Source: Nocardioides marmoribigeumensis (GTDB lineage: Bacteria > Actinomycetota > Actinomycetes > Propionibacteriales > Nocardioidaceae). From it: DNA of 64,000 bases. Position 1 is the stretch's first letter, and every line of letters starts with the position of its first letter. The stretch lies in NCBI RefSeq assembly GCF_031458325.1, contig NZ_JAVDYG010000001.1:2480001-2544000 (forward strand). The letters are read 5' to 3'. Positions 33,280 through 42,802 of the stretch are shown here, one piece after another. The translations under genes and the position numbers were made by a program. The notes beneath the pieces were generated by a model. The model was not told the DNA's origin, searched no databases, and worked only from the letters and a program-made list of their open reading frames with translations.

Positions 33280-33720
33280 ATGACTGCCGGCACCCTTCCC
33301 GGAGACACGCACGACCGCGAGGTCTCCCTCACCATCACGCGTGACCCGTCGCTGGTCCGCACGGTCCGACTGGTCGCGGCCTCCCTCGCGCGGCGCGCCG
33401 GCCTCGACGCCGCCGCCGTGGAGGAGGTGCGCCTGGCCATCGGCGAGACCTGCGCGGTGATGGTCGGTGTGGCACCCGAGGACGAGTCCGTGGCGAGTGC
33501 CTCCGCCGACCAGGTCAGCGTCACCCTCCGCGTGGAGGAGGGGTTGGTCGCCGAGATCAGTGGCCCGTCGGTCGCCCCGTCCGAGGACGCCGCGGGCGGC
33601 CCTGCCGAGCTGGCCGCGCTGGCCACCGACCCGTGGGCGCTGGTCCGCGGGCTCCTCGAGGACGTCGACGTCGTCGAGGACGGCGGGGCCACCTCGGTGC
33701 GGCTGCGCTGGTCGGCCTGA
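33280..33720 (+). CDS. Anti-sigma factor-like ATP-binding protein, BldG partner
   Basis: A 146-residue protein encoded 34 bases after bldG, where Streptomyces has the anti-sigma factor gene SCO3548. It has the layout of a HATPase_c anti-sigma factor: an N-terminal strand-helix segment (VSLTITRDPSLVRTVRLVAA), an N-box-like helix (VEEVRLAIGETCAVMVG), and a C-terminal GLLEDVDVVEDGGATSVRLRW. The ATP-binding motifs are weak, as in this whole subgroup, so phosphorylation of BldG by this protein is not assured. The partner sigma factor is not in the window. Confidence 0.82.
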   Translation: MTAGTLPGDTHDREVSLTITRDPSLVRTVRLVAASLARRAGLDAAAVEEVRLAIGETCAVMVGVAPEDESVASASADQVSVTLRVEEGLVAEISGPSVAPSEDAAGGPAELAALATDPWALVRGLLEDVDVVEDGGATSVRLRWSA

Positions 33721-33974
33721 GCCCGACCCGCACCCGGTCGCCGCACGCACACCTCCCGGGCCTCCGGCGGGACACGCCGGGGTCCCATGCGGTGGGCCGC
33801 GTCCCGGTGACCGGGGCCGACACGTAGACTCCGGGCCGTTCGCGTGAGCCGCGTCACTGCTGGCTCCGCGTCGTCACGCACCCACCGGTCGGGCGAGTCT
33901 GCTCTCCGGGCCTTCCTGCGGGTACGCGACGGCGCCTCACCACGGAGGGCGCAAGCCCGAATCGGAGGAAACGG

Positions 33975-36380
33975 ATGTCCCGGGTCTCATCCAGCGTGCG
34001 CAGCGCTGAGACCGCGGTGGACCTCTCCGGTGGCAACCTGACCCTGGTCATCATCGTCGCCGTCATCGCGCTCGTCGCGCTGGCCATGGCTGTGGTGTTC
34101 CGGAAGCAGGTCCTTGCCGCCGGCGAAGGCACCACCAACATGCAGAACATCGGTCAGGCCGTGCAGGAGGGCGCCTCGGCGTACCTCGCCCGGCAGTTCC
34201 GCACGCTCGCGGTCTTCGCGGTCATCGCGTTCGCGCTGCTGTTCGTGCTGCCCGCAGAGAGCGGCTCCATCAGGATCGGCCGGTCGATCTTCTTCGCGGT
34301 CGGCGCGGGCTTCTCGGCCGCCATCGGCTACCTCGGCATGTCGCTCGCGGTCCGCGCCAACGTGCGCGTCGCCGCGGCCGCGCAGACCGAGGGCCGTGAC
34401 CCGGCGATGAGGATCGCCTTCCGCACCGGTGGTGTGGTCGGCATGGCGACCGTGGGCCTGGGCCTGCTCGGCGCCGCCACGGTCGTGCTCATCTACAAGG
34501 GAGACGCTCCGGCGGTCCTCGAGGGCTTCGGCTTCGGCGCCGCGCTGCTCGCGATGTTCATGCGAGTCGGCGGCGGCATCTTCACCAAGGCCGCCGACGT
34601 CGGTGCTGACCTGGTCGGCAAGGTGGAGCAGAACATCCCGGAGGACGACCCGCGCAACGCCGCGACCATCGCCGACAACGTGGGCGACAACGTGGGCGAC
34701 TGCGCCGGCATGGCGGCGGACCTGTTCGAGTCCTACGCCGTCACGCTGGTCGCCGCGCTGATCCTCGGCAAGGTGGCCTTCGGCGACCAGGGACTCGTGT
34801 TCCCGCTGATCATCCCGGCCATCGGTGCGCTCACCGCGATCATGGGCATCTACCTGTGCCGCCCCAAGCCCACCGAGTCGGGCCTGACCACCATCAACCG
34901 GGCGTTCTACATCTCCGCCGCGGTCTCCGCGGTCGTGTGCGCGGTGGCGGCGTTCATCTACCTGCCGACCGCGAGCAAGGACCTCGACAACGCCGGCTCC
35001 GGGGGTGGCCTCCTGGGCCGACTCCTCCCGAGCGCCGGGTCGACGGACTTCAACCCCGCCCTCATCGGCGCCCTCGCGGTGCTCATCGGCATCGTGCTGG
35101 CCGCGGTGATCCTCTACATCACCGGCTACTACACCGGCACCGAGCACAAGCCCGTCCAGGACGTCGGCCGCACCTCCCTCACCGGTGCCGCGACCGTGGT
35201 GCTGTCGGGCATCGCGGTCGGCCTGGAGTCGGCGGTCTACACCGCGCTCGTCATCGGGGCAGCCGTGTTCGGCGCGTTCCTCCTGGGTGGCGCGTCCGTC
35301 ACGGTCTCGCTGTTCGCCGTCGCCCTCGCCGGCTGCGGCCTGCTGACCACGGTCGGCGTCATCGTCGCGATGGACACCTTCGGCCCGGTCTCCGACAACG
35401 CCCAGGGCATCGCGGAGATGTCGGGTGACGTCGACGTCCACGGCGCGGCGATCCTGACCGAGCTCGACGCGGTCGGCAACACCACCAAGGCGATCACCAA
35501 GGGCATCGCGATCGCGACGGCCGTGCTCGCCGCGACCGCGCTGTTCGGCTCGTTCACCGACGCGATCACCAACGCCACCCTGGACCTCAAGGGTTTGGAC
35601 CAGGCCGCCGGTGACCTCTCGGCCAACGAGCAGCTCGGCCTCCTCGGTGTGCTCAACATCGCCGACCCGGCCAACCTGGTCGGCCTGCTGATCGGCGCCG
35701 CGGTCGTCTTCCTCTTCTCGGGCCTCGCGATCAGCGCCGTCGGCCGCGCCGCCGGTGCGGTCGTGTTCGAGGTGCGTCGCCAGTTCCGCGACATCCCCGG
35801 GATCATGGAGGGCACCGGCCGTCCGGAGTACGGCAAGGTCGTCGACATCTGCACGCGCGACTCGCTGCGCGAGCTGGCCACCCCCGGCCTGCTGGCGATC
35901 CTGGCCCCGATCGCGGTCGGCTTCGGCCTCGGCCCGGGCCCGCTGGGCGCCTACCTCGCCGGTGCGATCGGTGCAGGCACCCTGATGGCGGTCTTCCTGG
36001 CCAACTCCGGTGGTGCCTGGGACAACGCCAAGAAGCTCGTCGAGGACGGCGTCCACGGCGGCAAGGGCTCCCCGGCGCACGAGGCGACGATCATCGGTGA
36101 CACCGTCGGTGACCCGTTCAAGGACACCGCCGGACCGGCGATCAACCCGCTGCTCAAGGTGATGAACCTCGTCTCGCTGCTCATCGCCGCGGCCGTGGTC
36201 AAGATGACCTACGGCGACGACGCCAACACCGCGCTGCGCATCGCGATCGCCCTCGTGGCGACCGCGATCATCGTGGCCGCGGTGATGATCTCCAAGCGTC
36301 GCAGCGTGGTCATCGGGGAGGACCCCGAGCCCCACCCGGCCTCGCACGACGCGACGGGGCACATCACCCGGGTCGACTGA
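33975..36380 (+). CDS. hppA: K+-insensitive pyrophosphate-energised proton pump
   Basis: An 801-residue membrane pyrophosphatase with about 16 helices, which pumps protons out using PPi hydrolysis. The PPi site is seen in GGGIFTKAADVGADLVGKVE and in DNVGDNVGDCAGMAADLFES. The stretch GNTTKAITKG carries lysine where potassium-dependent forms have alanine, so it is of the K+-independent type. The C-terminal half has SGGAWDNAKK and GDTVGDPFKDTAGPA, also ligand-binding. GGAGG lies 6 bases before the ATG. The 254-base gap upstream holds no gene and presumably its promoter, with no clear hexamers. A strong terminator follows. Confidence 0.96.
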   Translation: MSRVSSSVRSAETAVDLSGGNLTLVIIVAVIALVALAMAVVFRKQVLAAGEGTTNMQNIGQAVQEGASAYLARQFRTLAVFAVIAFALLFVLPAESGSIRIGRSIFFAVGAGFSAAIGYLGMSLAVRANVRVAAAAQTEGRDPAMRIAFRTGGVVGMATVGLGLLGAATVVLIYKGDAPAVLEGFGFGAALLAMFMRVGGGIFTKAADVGADLVGKVEQNIPEDDPRNAATIADNVGDNVGDCAGMAADLFESYAVTLVAALILGKVAFGDQGLVFPLIIPAIGALTAIMGIYLCRPKPTESGLTTINRAFYISAAVSAVVCAVAAFIYLPTASKDLDNAGSGGGLLGRLLPSAGSTDFNPALIGALAVLIGIVLAAVILYITGYYTGTEHKPVQDVGRTSLTGAATVVLSGIAVGLESAVYTALVIGAAVFGAFLLGGASVTVSLFAVALAGCGLLTTVGVIVAMDTFGPVSDNAQGIAEMSGDVDVHGAAILTELDAVGNTTKAITKGIAIATAVLAATALFGSFTDAITNATLDLKGLDQAAGDLSANEQLGLLGVLNIADPANLVGLLIGAAVVFLFSGLAISAVGRAAGAVVFEVRRQFRDIPGIMEGTGRPEYGKVVDICTRDSLRELATPGLLAILAPIAVGFGLGPGPLGAYLAGAIGAGTLMAVFLANSGGAWDNAKKLVEDGVHGGKGSPAHEATIIGDTVGDPFKDTAGPAINPLLKVMNLVSLLIAAAVVKMTYGDDANTALRIAIALVATAIIVAAVMISKRRSVVIGEDPEPHPASHDATGHITRVD

Positions 36381-36392
36381 CCCTCTGCTCTT

Positions 36393-36444
36393 GTCCGGTC
36401 GAGCGGGCGCTCCGGCGCCCGCTCGACCGGACGAGGCGTTTTTT
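36393..36444 (+). terminator. Intrinsic terminator after hppA
   Basis: A perfect 18-bp stem (36393-36410 with 36415-36432) with a TCCG loop, then TTTTTT at 36439-36444. It is among the clearest terminators in the window, 12 bases after the hppA stop. Confidence 0.95.
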
Positions 36445-36476
36445 GGGGGCCGCGCCATCACGTAGGTTCGGGGCTC

Positions 36477-37982
36477 GTGGACGCACCCCTCCTCCCCGAC
36501 CCCGTCACCGACCGTCTCGCCGAGGCGCTGGACGCCGCCGGCTTCCGGTACGACGCCGTGGCCGGCCTGCTCGGCCCCCTCGCCCACGCCGCCCTGTCGC
36601 GCAACGAGACGACCCCCGCCATGCGGGCCACGACCGGTGGGTCGCCGCTCGAGACGCTGACCCGGCTGTGGCCGCTCCAGGCGCCGGTCGACGTCGACGC
36701 GGTCGAGCGCGCGCTGCCCGGTCTGCTCGACCCGCTCTGCGTGGCGGGGGTGCTCGAGCGCAGCGTCGGGAGCGTCCGCGCCCGCCTCGACGTCCGCCCG
36801 TACGCCGACGAGGACCACGACTGGTGGGTGGTCAGCGACCTCACCCCCGGCCTCGACGGCACGGGGACCCGGCAGGTCTCCGACCACGTGCTGGGGATCT
36901 CGTCGGCCTCCTCGTCCCTCGCCCAGCTGACCGTACGACGGCCGGTCGGCCGCGCGCTCGACCTCGGCACGGGGTGCGGGGTCCAGGGGCTGCACCTCGC
37001 CGCGCACGCCCGCCACGTGGTGGCCACCGACGTCAACCGGCGGGCGCTCGCCGTCACCCGGCTCAACGCCCGCCTCAACGGGGTCACGCTCGACGTGCGG
37101 GAGGGGTCGCTCTACGAGCCCGTCCGCCGCGAGGAGTTCGACCTCGTCGTGACCAACCCGCCCTTCGTGGTCTCGCCGGCCACGGGTGAGCGGCTGGTCT
37201 ACCGCGACTCCGGCTTCCCCGGTGACGAGATGGTCCGCCGGGTCGTCACCGGTGCGGCCGAGCACCTGGCCCCGGGCGGGGTCGCGCAGGTGCTGGCCAA
37301 CTGGGTCCACGAGGACGGGCTGCCGTGGGAGGACCGGGTGCGCGGGTGGCTCGGTGACGACCTCGACGCCTGGGTGGTGCAGCGCGAGGTGCTCGACCCC
37401 GCGCAGTACGTCGAGCTGTGGCTGCGCGATGCCGGCCACGACCGCTCCGCGGACTACACATCCCGCTACGACGCGTGGCTGCGGTGGTTCGAGGAGCAGC
37501 GGGTCACCGCGATCGGGATGGGCTGGCTGGCGCTGCGCCGCACGGCCGGAGCGGGCCGAACACCCGTCGTGCGCCTCGAGGACTGGCCCTACGACGTCGA
37601 GCAGCCGCTCGGCACCGAGATCGCCGACTGGCTGGACCGGGTCGAGCTGCTCGCCGGGCTCGACGACGCGGCGCTGCTCGCGGGCACCTGGCGCACGCGC
37701 GCCGACGTACGCCAGGAGACCCTCGGGCCGCCCGGGGCGCCCGACCCGGAGGCGATCGTGCTGCGCCAGCAGCGGGGGTTCCGGCGTGCGCGGCACGTCG
37801 ACACCGTCGAGGCCGCGCTCGTGGGCGCCAGCGACGGGGACCTGCCTGCCGGGCGCCTGCTGGAGGCGATCGGCGAGCTGCTGGGGCAGCCGGTGGACGT
37901 GGCGGCGGGGGCCGCGACGGTCCGCGGGCTGGTCACCGACGGGTTCCTGGTGAGGCCGTCCACCGCCCATGTGGCACCCTGA
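36477..37982 (+). CDS. Predicted N6-type methyltransferase with NPPF motif
   Basis: A 501-residue protein. An N-terminal helical domain (1-120) is followed by a Rossmann methyltransferase with ALDLGTGCGVQGLHLA (near 160-175), VVATDVNRRALAVTRLNARL and DLVVTNPPFVV (near 220-230). The NPPF motif marks enzymes that methylate an amide or exocyclic nitrogen, such as PrmC/HemK or RsmC-like enzymes. The C-terminal 170 residues form an additional helical domain seen in the actinobacterial family next to topA. The target (protein glutamine, rRNA or DNA) is unknown. GTG at 36477 is the first start after the hppA terminator. It precedes topA, with 37 bases between. Confidence 0.85.
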   Translation: MDAPLLPDPVTDRLAEALDAAGFRYDAVAGLLGPLAHAALSRNETTPAMRATTGGSPLETLTRLWPLQAPVDVDAVERALPGLLDPLCVAGVLERSVGSVRARLDVRPYADEDHDWWVVSDLTPGLDGTGTRQVSDHVLGISSASSSLAQLTVRRPVGRALDLGTGCGVQGLHLAAHARHVVATDVNRRALAVTRLNARLNGVTLDVREGSLYEPVRREEFDLVVTNPPFVVSPATGERLVYRDSGFPGDEMVRRVVTGAAEHLAPGGVAQVLANWVHEDGLPWEDRVRGWLGDDLDAWVVQREVLDPAQYVELWLRDAGHDRSADYTSRYDAWLRWFEEQRVTAIGMGWLALRRTAGAGRTPVVRLEDWPYDVEQPLGTEIADWLDRVELLAGLDDAALLAGTWRTRADVRQETLGPPGAPDPEAIVLRQQRGFRRARHVDTVEAALVGASDGDLPAGRLLEAIGELLGQPVDVAAGAATVRGLVTDGFLVRPSTAHVAP

Positions 37983-38019
37983 GCCCGGGAACCACCGTCT
38001 GCAGAGAAGAGAACCGCAC

Positions 38020-40713
38020 GTGGCACAGGACGCGACCGGCTCGGGCCAGAAGCTCGTGATCGTCGAGTCGCCCGCCAAGGCGAAGACGATCGCCGGCTAC
38101 CTCGGCCCCGGCTACGTCGTCGAGTCGTCGATCGGCCACATCCGCGACCTCCCGCAGAGCGCCTCCGACATCCCTGCCTCGATCAAGGGTGAGCCGTGGG
38201 CGCGTCTCGGGGTCGACGTGGACAACGACTTCACGCCCTACTACGTGGTCAGCAGCGACAAGAAGTCGCACATGACCAAGCTCAAGAAGCTGCTCAAGGA
38301 GTCCGACGAGCTCTACCTCGCCACCGATGAGGACCGCGAGGGCGAGGCCATCGCGTGGCACCTGCAGGAGGAGCTCAAGCCCAAGGTGCCCGTGCACCGC
38401 ATGGTCTTCCACGAGATCACCAAGCAGGCCATCCAGGCCGCGGTCGCCAACCCCCGCACGCTCGACACCGACCTCGTCGAGGCGCAGGAGGCACGCCGCA
38501 TCCTCGACCGGCTCTACGGCTACGAGGTCTCGCCGGTCCTGTGGAAGAAGGTCATGCCGCGGCTGTCGGCCGGCCGGGTCCAGTCGGTCGCCACGCGTCT
38601 CGTGGTGGACCGCGAGCGGGCGCGCATCGCCTTCCGCTCCGCGTCCTACTGGGACATCGAGGGCACCTTCGACGCCGGCGAGAGGCACGAGGACCGGATG
38701 TTCCCGGGCCGCCTGCACGCCGTCGACGGCTCCCGCGTCGCCCGTGGGTCGGACTTCGAGTCCACCGGGCAGCTCAAGTCCTCAGGCGTGGTCCACCTGG
38801 AGCGCGCCCGGGCCGAGGCGCTGGTCAACGCCCTGCACGACACGACGTTCGAGGTCCGCTCGGTCGAGTCCAAGCCCTACCGCCGCCAGCCCTACGCGCC
38901 GTTCCGCACCACGACGCTGCAGCAGGAGGCCTCCCGCAAGCTCGGGATGACCGCCTCGCAGGCGATGTCGGTGGCGCAGCGGCTCTACGAGAACGGCTTC
39001 ATCACCTACATGAGGACCGACTCGACGACGCTGTCGCAGTCGGCGGTCAACGCGGCCCGCGACCAGGTGCGCGACCTGTACGGCGCGGAGTACCTCCCCG
39101 ACAGCCCGCGGACCTACGCCTCCAAGGTGAAGAACGCCCAGGAGGCCCACGAGGCGATCCGCCCCGCCGGCGAGACGTTCCGCACCCCGGCGCAGACCGG
39201 GCTGGCGGGCCAGGAGTTCCGGCTCTACGAGCTGATCTGGATGCGCACCGTCGCCTCCCAGATGAAGGACGCGGTCGGCCAGTCGGTCTCGGTGCGCCTC
39301 GGCGGCCAGGCGAGCACCGGCGAGGACGTGGTGTTCGCCGCGTCGGGCCGCGTGATCACCTTCCACGGCTTCCTCAAGGCCTACGTCGAGGGTCGTGACG
39401 ACGAGTCCGAGAGCGACGACAGCCAGGCCCGGCTCCCCGCGGTCGAGGAGGGCGACGAGGTCTCCGCGGCCGCGCTGCAGGCGGCGGGCCACGAGACCAA
39501 GCCGCCGGCCAGGTTCACCGAGGCCACGCTGGTCCGGGAGCTCGAGGAGCGCGAGATCGGGCGCCCGTCGACGTACGCCTCGATCATCGGCACGATCATC
39601 AACCGCGGCTACGTCTACAAGAAGGGCTCCGCCCTCGTGCCCTCGTGGGTGGCGTTCTCCGTGGTGCGGCTGCTGGAGGAGCACTTCGAGCGGCTGGTCT
39701 CCTACGAGTTCACCGCGGGCATGGAGGACATCCTCGACGAGATCGCGGGCGGCCGGAAGGACCGGGTCAGCGAGCTCGCCGAGTTCTACTTCGGCAGCGA
39801 CTCGGTCGAGGGCCTGCACAAGCTGGTCACCGAGCTCGGTGACATCGACGCCCGCGAGCTCGCGACGTTCCCCGTGCCCGACCCCCAGGGCGAGGGCGAC
39901 CACGGCATCGTGCTGCGGGTCGGCCGCTACGGCCCCTACGTCGAGGACCGCGACGGCGAGCGCGGCAACGTGCCCGACGACCTCCCGCCCGACGAGCTGA
40001 CCCCCGAGAAGGCGCGCGACCTGATCGCCAACCAGTCCGGCGGCGACGTCGAGCTGGGCACGCATCCCGAGACGGGCTTGGCGATCGTGGCCAAGGCCGG
40101 TCGTTACGGCCCCTACGTCACCGAGGTGCTCCCCGAGGACGCGCCCAAGAAGGAGAAGCCGCGCACGGCCTCCCTCTTCAAGTCGATGTCGCTGGAGGAG
40201 ATCACCCTGGAGCAGGCGGTCCAGCTGCTCACCCTGCCGCGGGTGGTCGGCGTCGACCCCGAGTCGGGGGAGGAGATCACCGCCCAGAACGGCCGCTACG
40301 GGCCCTACCTCAAGAAGGGCACGGACTCCCGCTCGATCGAGTCCGAGGAGCAGCTGCTCACGATCACCCTCGACGAGGCGCTCAGGATCTACGCCCAGCC
40401 CAAGCAGCGCGGGCGCGCGGCGGCCAACCCGGGCAAGGAGCTCGGCGAGGACCCGGCCAGCGGCAACAAGGTGACGGTCAAGAGCGGGCGCTTCGGCTAC
40501 TACGTCACCGACGGGGAGTACAACGCGACCCTGCGCCAGGGCGACGACCACGAGACGATCACGCTCGATCGCGCCGCCGAGCTGCTCGCCGAGAAGCGCG
40601 CCAAGGGCCCTGCGCCCCAGAAGCGCGGCGCCAAGAAGACGGCGAAGAAGTCGACGGCCAAGAAGACCACCAAGAAGGCGACCGCCAAGAAGACCACGGC
40701 GAAGAAGAAGTAG
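38020..40713 (+). CDS. topA: DNA topoisomerase I
   Basis: An 897-residue type IA topoisomerase that relaxes negative supercoils. The Toprim domain begins with KLVIVESPAKAKTIAGYLG and has the acidic LATDEDREGEA. The active-site tyrosine is Y330 in ENGFITYMRTDS. Four C-terminal repeats of the Topo_C type are seen (RVGRYGPYVE, KAGRYGPYVT, QNGRYGPYLK, KSGRFGYYVT) instead of zinc fingers, the actinobacterial pattern. The last 30 residues are a Lys/Thr/Ala tail that helps DNA binding in mycobacterial TopA. The GTG at 38020 starts just before the Toprim domain. A pair of inverted dispersed repeats follows the stop codon. Confidence 0.96.
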   Translation: MAQDATGSGQKLVIVESPAKAKTIAGYLGPGYVVESSIGHIRDLPQSASDIPASIKGEPWARLGVDVDNDFTPYYVVSSDKKSHMTKLKKLLKESDELYLATDEDREGEAIAWHLQEELKPKVPVHRMVFHEITKQAIQAAVANPRTLDTDLVEAQEARRILDRLYGYEVSPVLWKKVMPRLSAGRVQSVATRLVVDRERARIAFRSASYWDIEGTFDAGERHEDRMFPGRLHAVDGSRVARGSDFESTGQLKSSGVVHLERARAEALVNALHDTTFEVRSVESKPYRRQPYAPFRTTTLQQEASRKLGMTASQAMSVAQRLYENGFITYMRTDSTTLSQSAVNAARDQVRDLYGAEYLPDSPRTYASKVKNAQEAHEAIRPAGETFRTPAQTGLAGQEFRLYELIWMRTVASQMKDAVGQSVSVRLGGQASTGEDVVFAASGRVITFHGFLKAYVEGRDDESESDDSQARLPAVEEGDEVSAAALQAAGHETKPPARFTEATLVRELEEREIGRPSTYASIIGTIINRGYVYKKGSALVPSWVAFSVVRLLEEHFERLVSYEFTAGMEDILDEIAGGRKDRVSELAEFYFGSDSVEGLHKLVTELGDIDARELATFPVPDPQGEGDHGIVLRVGRYGPYVEDRDGERGNVPDDLPPDELTPEKARDLIANQSGGDVELGTHPETGLAIVAKAGRYGPYVTEVLPEDAPKKEKPRTASLFKSMSLEEITLEQAVQLLTLPRVVGVDPESGEEITAQNGRYGPYLKKGTDSRSIESEEQLLTITLDEALRIYAQPKQRGRAAANPGKELGEDPASGNKVTVKSGRFGYYVTDGEYNATLRQGDDHETITLDRAAELLAEKRAKGPAPQKRGAKKTAKKSTAKKTTKKATAKKTTAKKK

Positions 40714-40715
40714 TG

Positions 40716-40777
40716 GGTGGTCGAGCTTGTCGAGACCACGACGAGCCGACGAGGTGATCTCGACAGGCTCGATCACC
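40716..40777. repeat. Inverted pair of dispersed palindromic repeats
   Basis: Unit A (40716-40739) has arms GGTGGTC and GACCAC around GAGCTTGTCGA. Unit B (40753-40777) has arms GGTGATC and GATCACC; its reverse complement matches A except for paired arm changes (G-C to A-T). The two lie head to head 14 bases apart, in the short gap between topA and the tmk fusion. Unit B contains the GTG that probably starts the next gene. Confidence 0.8.
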
Positions 40778-42802
40778 GGGGACGGGCCCGTCCTACGGGT
40801 CCCGGGGTTCCGCCGGCTGTGGATCGGGCTCGGGCTCTCCAGCCTCGGTGACTGGCTGGGGCTGCTGGCGCTGACCGCGATGGCCAACCTCATGGTCGAG
40901 GGGTACGCCGCGCGCAACTACGCGATCGCCGGCGTGCTCTTCCTCCGCGTCGTCCCGGCGCTGGTGGTCGGACCGGTCGCGGGCTACGTCGCCGACCGCA
41001 CCGACCGCCGTACGGTCCTGGTCTGGGGCGACTACGTCCGCGGGCTGCTGTTCCTCTCGATCCCGTTCGTGGGCGAGCTGTGGTGGGTCTTCGTGGTCAC
41101 CGTGCTGGTCGAGTCGGTCAGCCTGGTGTGGGGGCCGTCCAAGGACGCCACCGTGCCCAACCTGGTCTCGCCCGCGCAGCTGGAGTCGGCCAACGCGATC
41201 AGCACGACGACGACCTACGCCTCGGCCGTGCCCGCGGCCGCGCTCTTCGCGCTGCTCACCACGGTCGACCGGCTCTTCCCGTCGCTGCTGGGCTTCCTCG
41301 AGCGGGGCGCGGTCGACCTGGCCCTGTGGCTCAACGGCATCTCGTTCATCGTCTCGGGCCTGGTCATCGCCTCCCTGCACCAGATCCCGCGCGGCCCCGC
41401 CGACCTGCACGGCGAGACCAACCTCGTCGCAGCGGTGCTGCACGGCTGGAGGTACGTCGTGGGCACGCCGCTCGTGCGCGGGCTGGTCACCGGCATGGTC
41501 GGTGCGTTCGCCGCCGGAGGGGTGGTGGTCGGCCTGGCGAGGACCTACGTCGACGACCTCGGCGGCGGCGACGCGGGCTACGCCGTGCTCTTCGGAGCGG
41601 TCTTCGTCGGCATGGGGCTCGGGATGTGGCGCGGGACGCGGCTGCTGAGGCGGATGAACCGCCGTCGCGTGTTCGGCTTCGCCCTCGTCGGGTGCGGGCT
41701 CCTCCTGGTGCCGCTGGCGCTGGTGCCCCACCTCGAGGTCGTGGTCGGGCTCGCCGTCGCGGTCGGGTTCCTCGCCGGGACGGCGTGGATCAACGGCATG
41801 ACGATGCTCGGTCTCGAGGTGCCCGACGAGGTGCGCGGGAGGACGTTCGCGTTCGTCGGGTCCGCCGTACGCCTGGCGCTGGCGCTGGTCCTGGCCGTCG
41901 CCCCGCTGCTGGCGGGCCTGGTCGGCACCGTCGCGTTCGGCCCCGAGGTGGCCGGCGGTGGGAGGCTGTTCGAGTACGGCGGCGCCGCGGTCACCATCGT
42001 GCTCGCGGCCCTGCTGCTCACGGTTGTCGGCGTGCTGGCCTACCGTCTGATGGACGACCACGAGGGAAGGTCCCTGTTGAGCGATCTGAGCGGCGCCCTG
42101 CGGCGCGAGGCGGGCGCGGCCACCGACCCGCTGGCGGCGACCGGCGCCGGCGTCTTCACCGAGCGCGGCGTCTTCGTCGCCTTCGAGGGCGGCGAGGGCG
42201 CGGGCAAGTCGACCCAGGCGCGACGCCTGCAGACGTGGCTCGAGGCCGAGGGCTACTCCGTGCTGCTGACCCACGAGCCCGGTGACACCGAGGTGGGCCG
42301 CGAGCTGCGCCGCATCGTGCTCGACCCGCAGACCGGCGTGATCTCGCACCGCGCCGAGGCGCTGATGTACGCCGCCGACAAGGCCGAGCACGTCGACCGC
42401 GTCGTGCTGCCCGCCCTGACCCGCGGCGAGGTGGTGGTCACCGACCGCTACGTCGACTCGACGATCGCCTACCAGGGCGCGGGCCGCGACCTGCTCGACG
42501 ACGACGTGGAGCGCATCGCCCGGTGGGCCACCGGCGACCTGCGACCCCACCTCACCGTGCTGCTCGACGTGGCGCCCGAGCACGGCCTGACCCGCTTCGA
42601 GGAGCGCGACCGCATCGAGGCCGAGTCGGCCGACTTCCACGAGCGGGTGCGCGCGATGTTCCTGCGGCTGGCCGAGGCGCAGCCCGACCACTACCTCGTC
42701 GTCGACGGCCGGCAGACGCCCGAGGAGATCGAGGAGCAGGTGCGCGAGCGGCTGCGGCCGCTGCTGGTGGGAGCGTCCCCGCGGGACGGAGCCACCGCGT
42801 GA
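40754..42802 (+). CDS. tmk: MFS-type membrane domain fused to thymidylate kinase
   Basis: A 682-residue fusion. Residues about 20-440 form an MFS-like membrane domain of about 11-12 helices (VPGFRRLWIGLGLSSLGDWLG, YVADRTDRRTVLVWGDYVRG). Residues about 473-675 are a complete dTMP kinase: P-loop FEGGEGAGKST (K485), the DRX motif TDRYVDSTIAYQG and the lid region FEERDRIEAESADF. The kinase makes dTDP for DNA synthesis. The same fusion is known next to topA in Streptomyces (SCO3542). The GTG at 40754 falls inside a dispersed repeat, and a TTG at 40727 is a further option, so the true start is unsure. It overlaps holB by 4 bases. Confidence 0.9.
   Translation: MISTGSITGDGPVLRVPGFRRLWIGLGLSSLGDWLGLLALTAMANLMVEGYAARNYAIAGVLFLRVVPALVVGPVAGYVADRTDRRTVLVWGDYVRGLLFLSIPFVGELWWVFVVTVLVESVSLVWGPSKDATVPNLVSPAQLESANAISTTTTYASAVPAAALFALLTTVDRLFPSLLGFLERGAVDLALWLNGISFIVSGLVIASLHQIPRGPADLHGETNLVAAVLHGWRYVVGTPLVRGLVTGMVGAFAAGGVVVGLARTYVDDLGGGDAGYAVLFGAVFVGMGLGMWRGTRLLRRMNRRRVFGFALVGCGLLLVPLALVPHLEVVVGLAVAVGFLAGTAWINGMTMLGLEVPDEVRGRTFAFVGSAVRLALALVLAVAPLLAGLVGTVAFGPEVAGGGRLFEYGGAAVTIVLAALLLTVVGVLAYRLMDDHEGRSLLSDLSGALRREAGAATDPLAATGAGVFTERGVFVAFEGGEGAGKSTQARRLQTWLEAEGYSVLLTHEPGDTEVGRELRRIVLDPQTGVISHRAEALMYAADKAEHVDRVVLPALTRGEVVVTDRYVDSTIAYQGAGRDLLDDDVERIARWATGDLRPHLTVLLDVAPEHGLTRFEERDRIEAESADFHERVRAMFLRLAEAQPDHYLVVDGRQTPEEIEEQVRERLRPLLVGASPRDGATA

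Noticed and set aside
33987-38078. A 1363-codon open frame on the minus strand
   Set aside because: It is antisense to hppA and the methyltransferase; its residues are the Arg/Asp/His/Gly-rich type expected from the reverse of high-GC codons, with no domain.
38782-40917. A 711-codon open frame on the minus strand
   Set aside because: It is antisense to topA, whose motifs are all intact in the plus frame.
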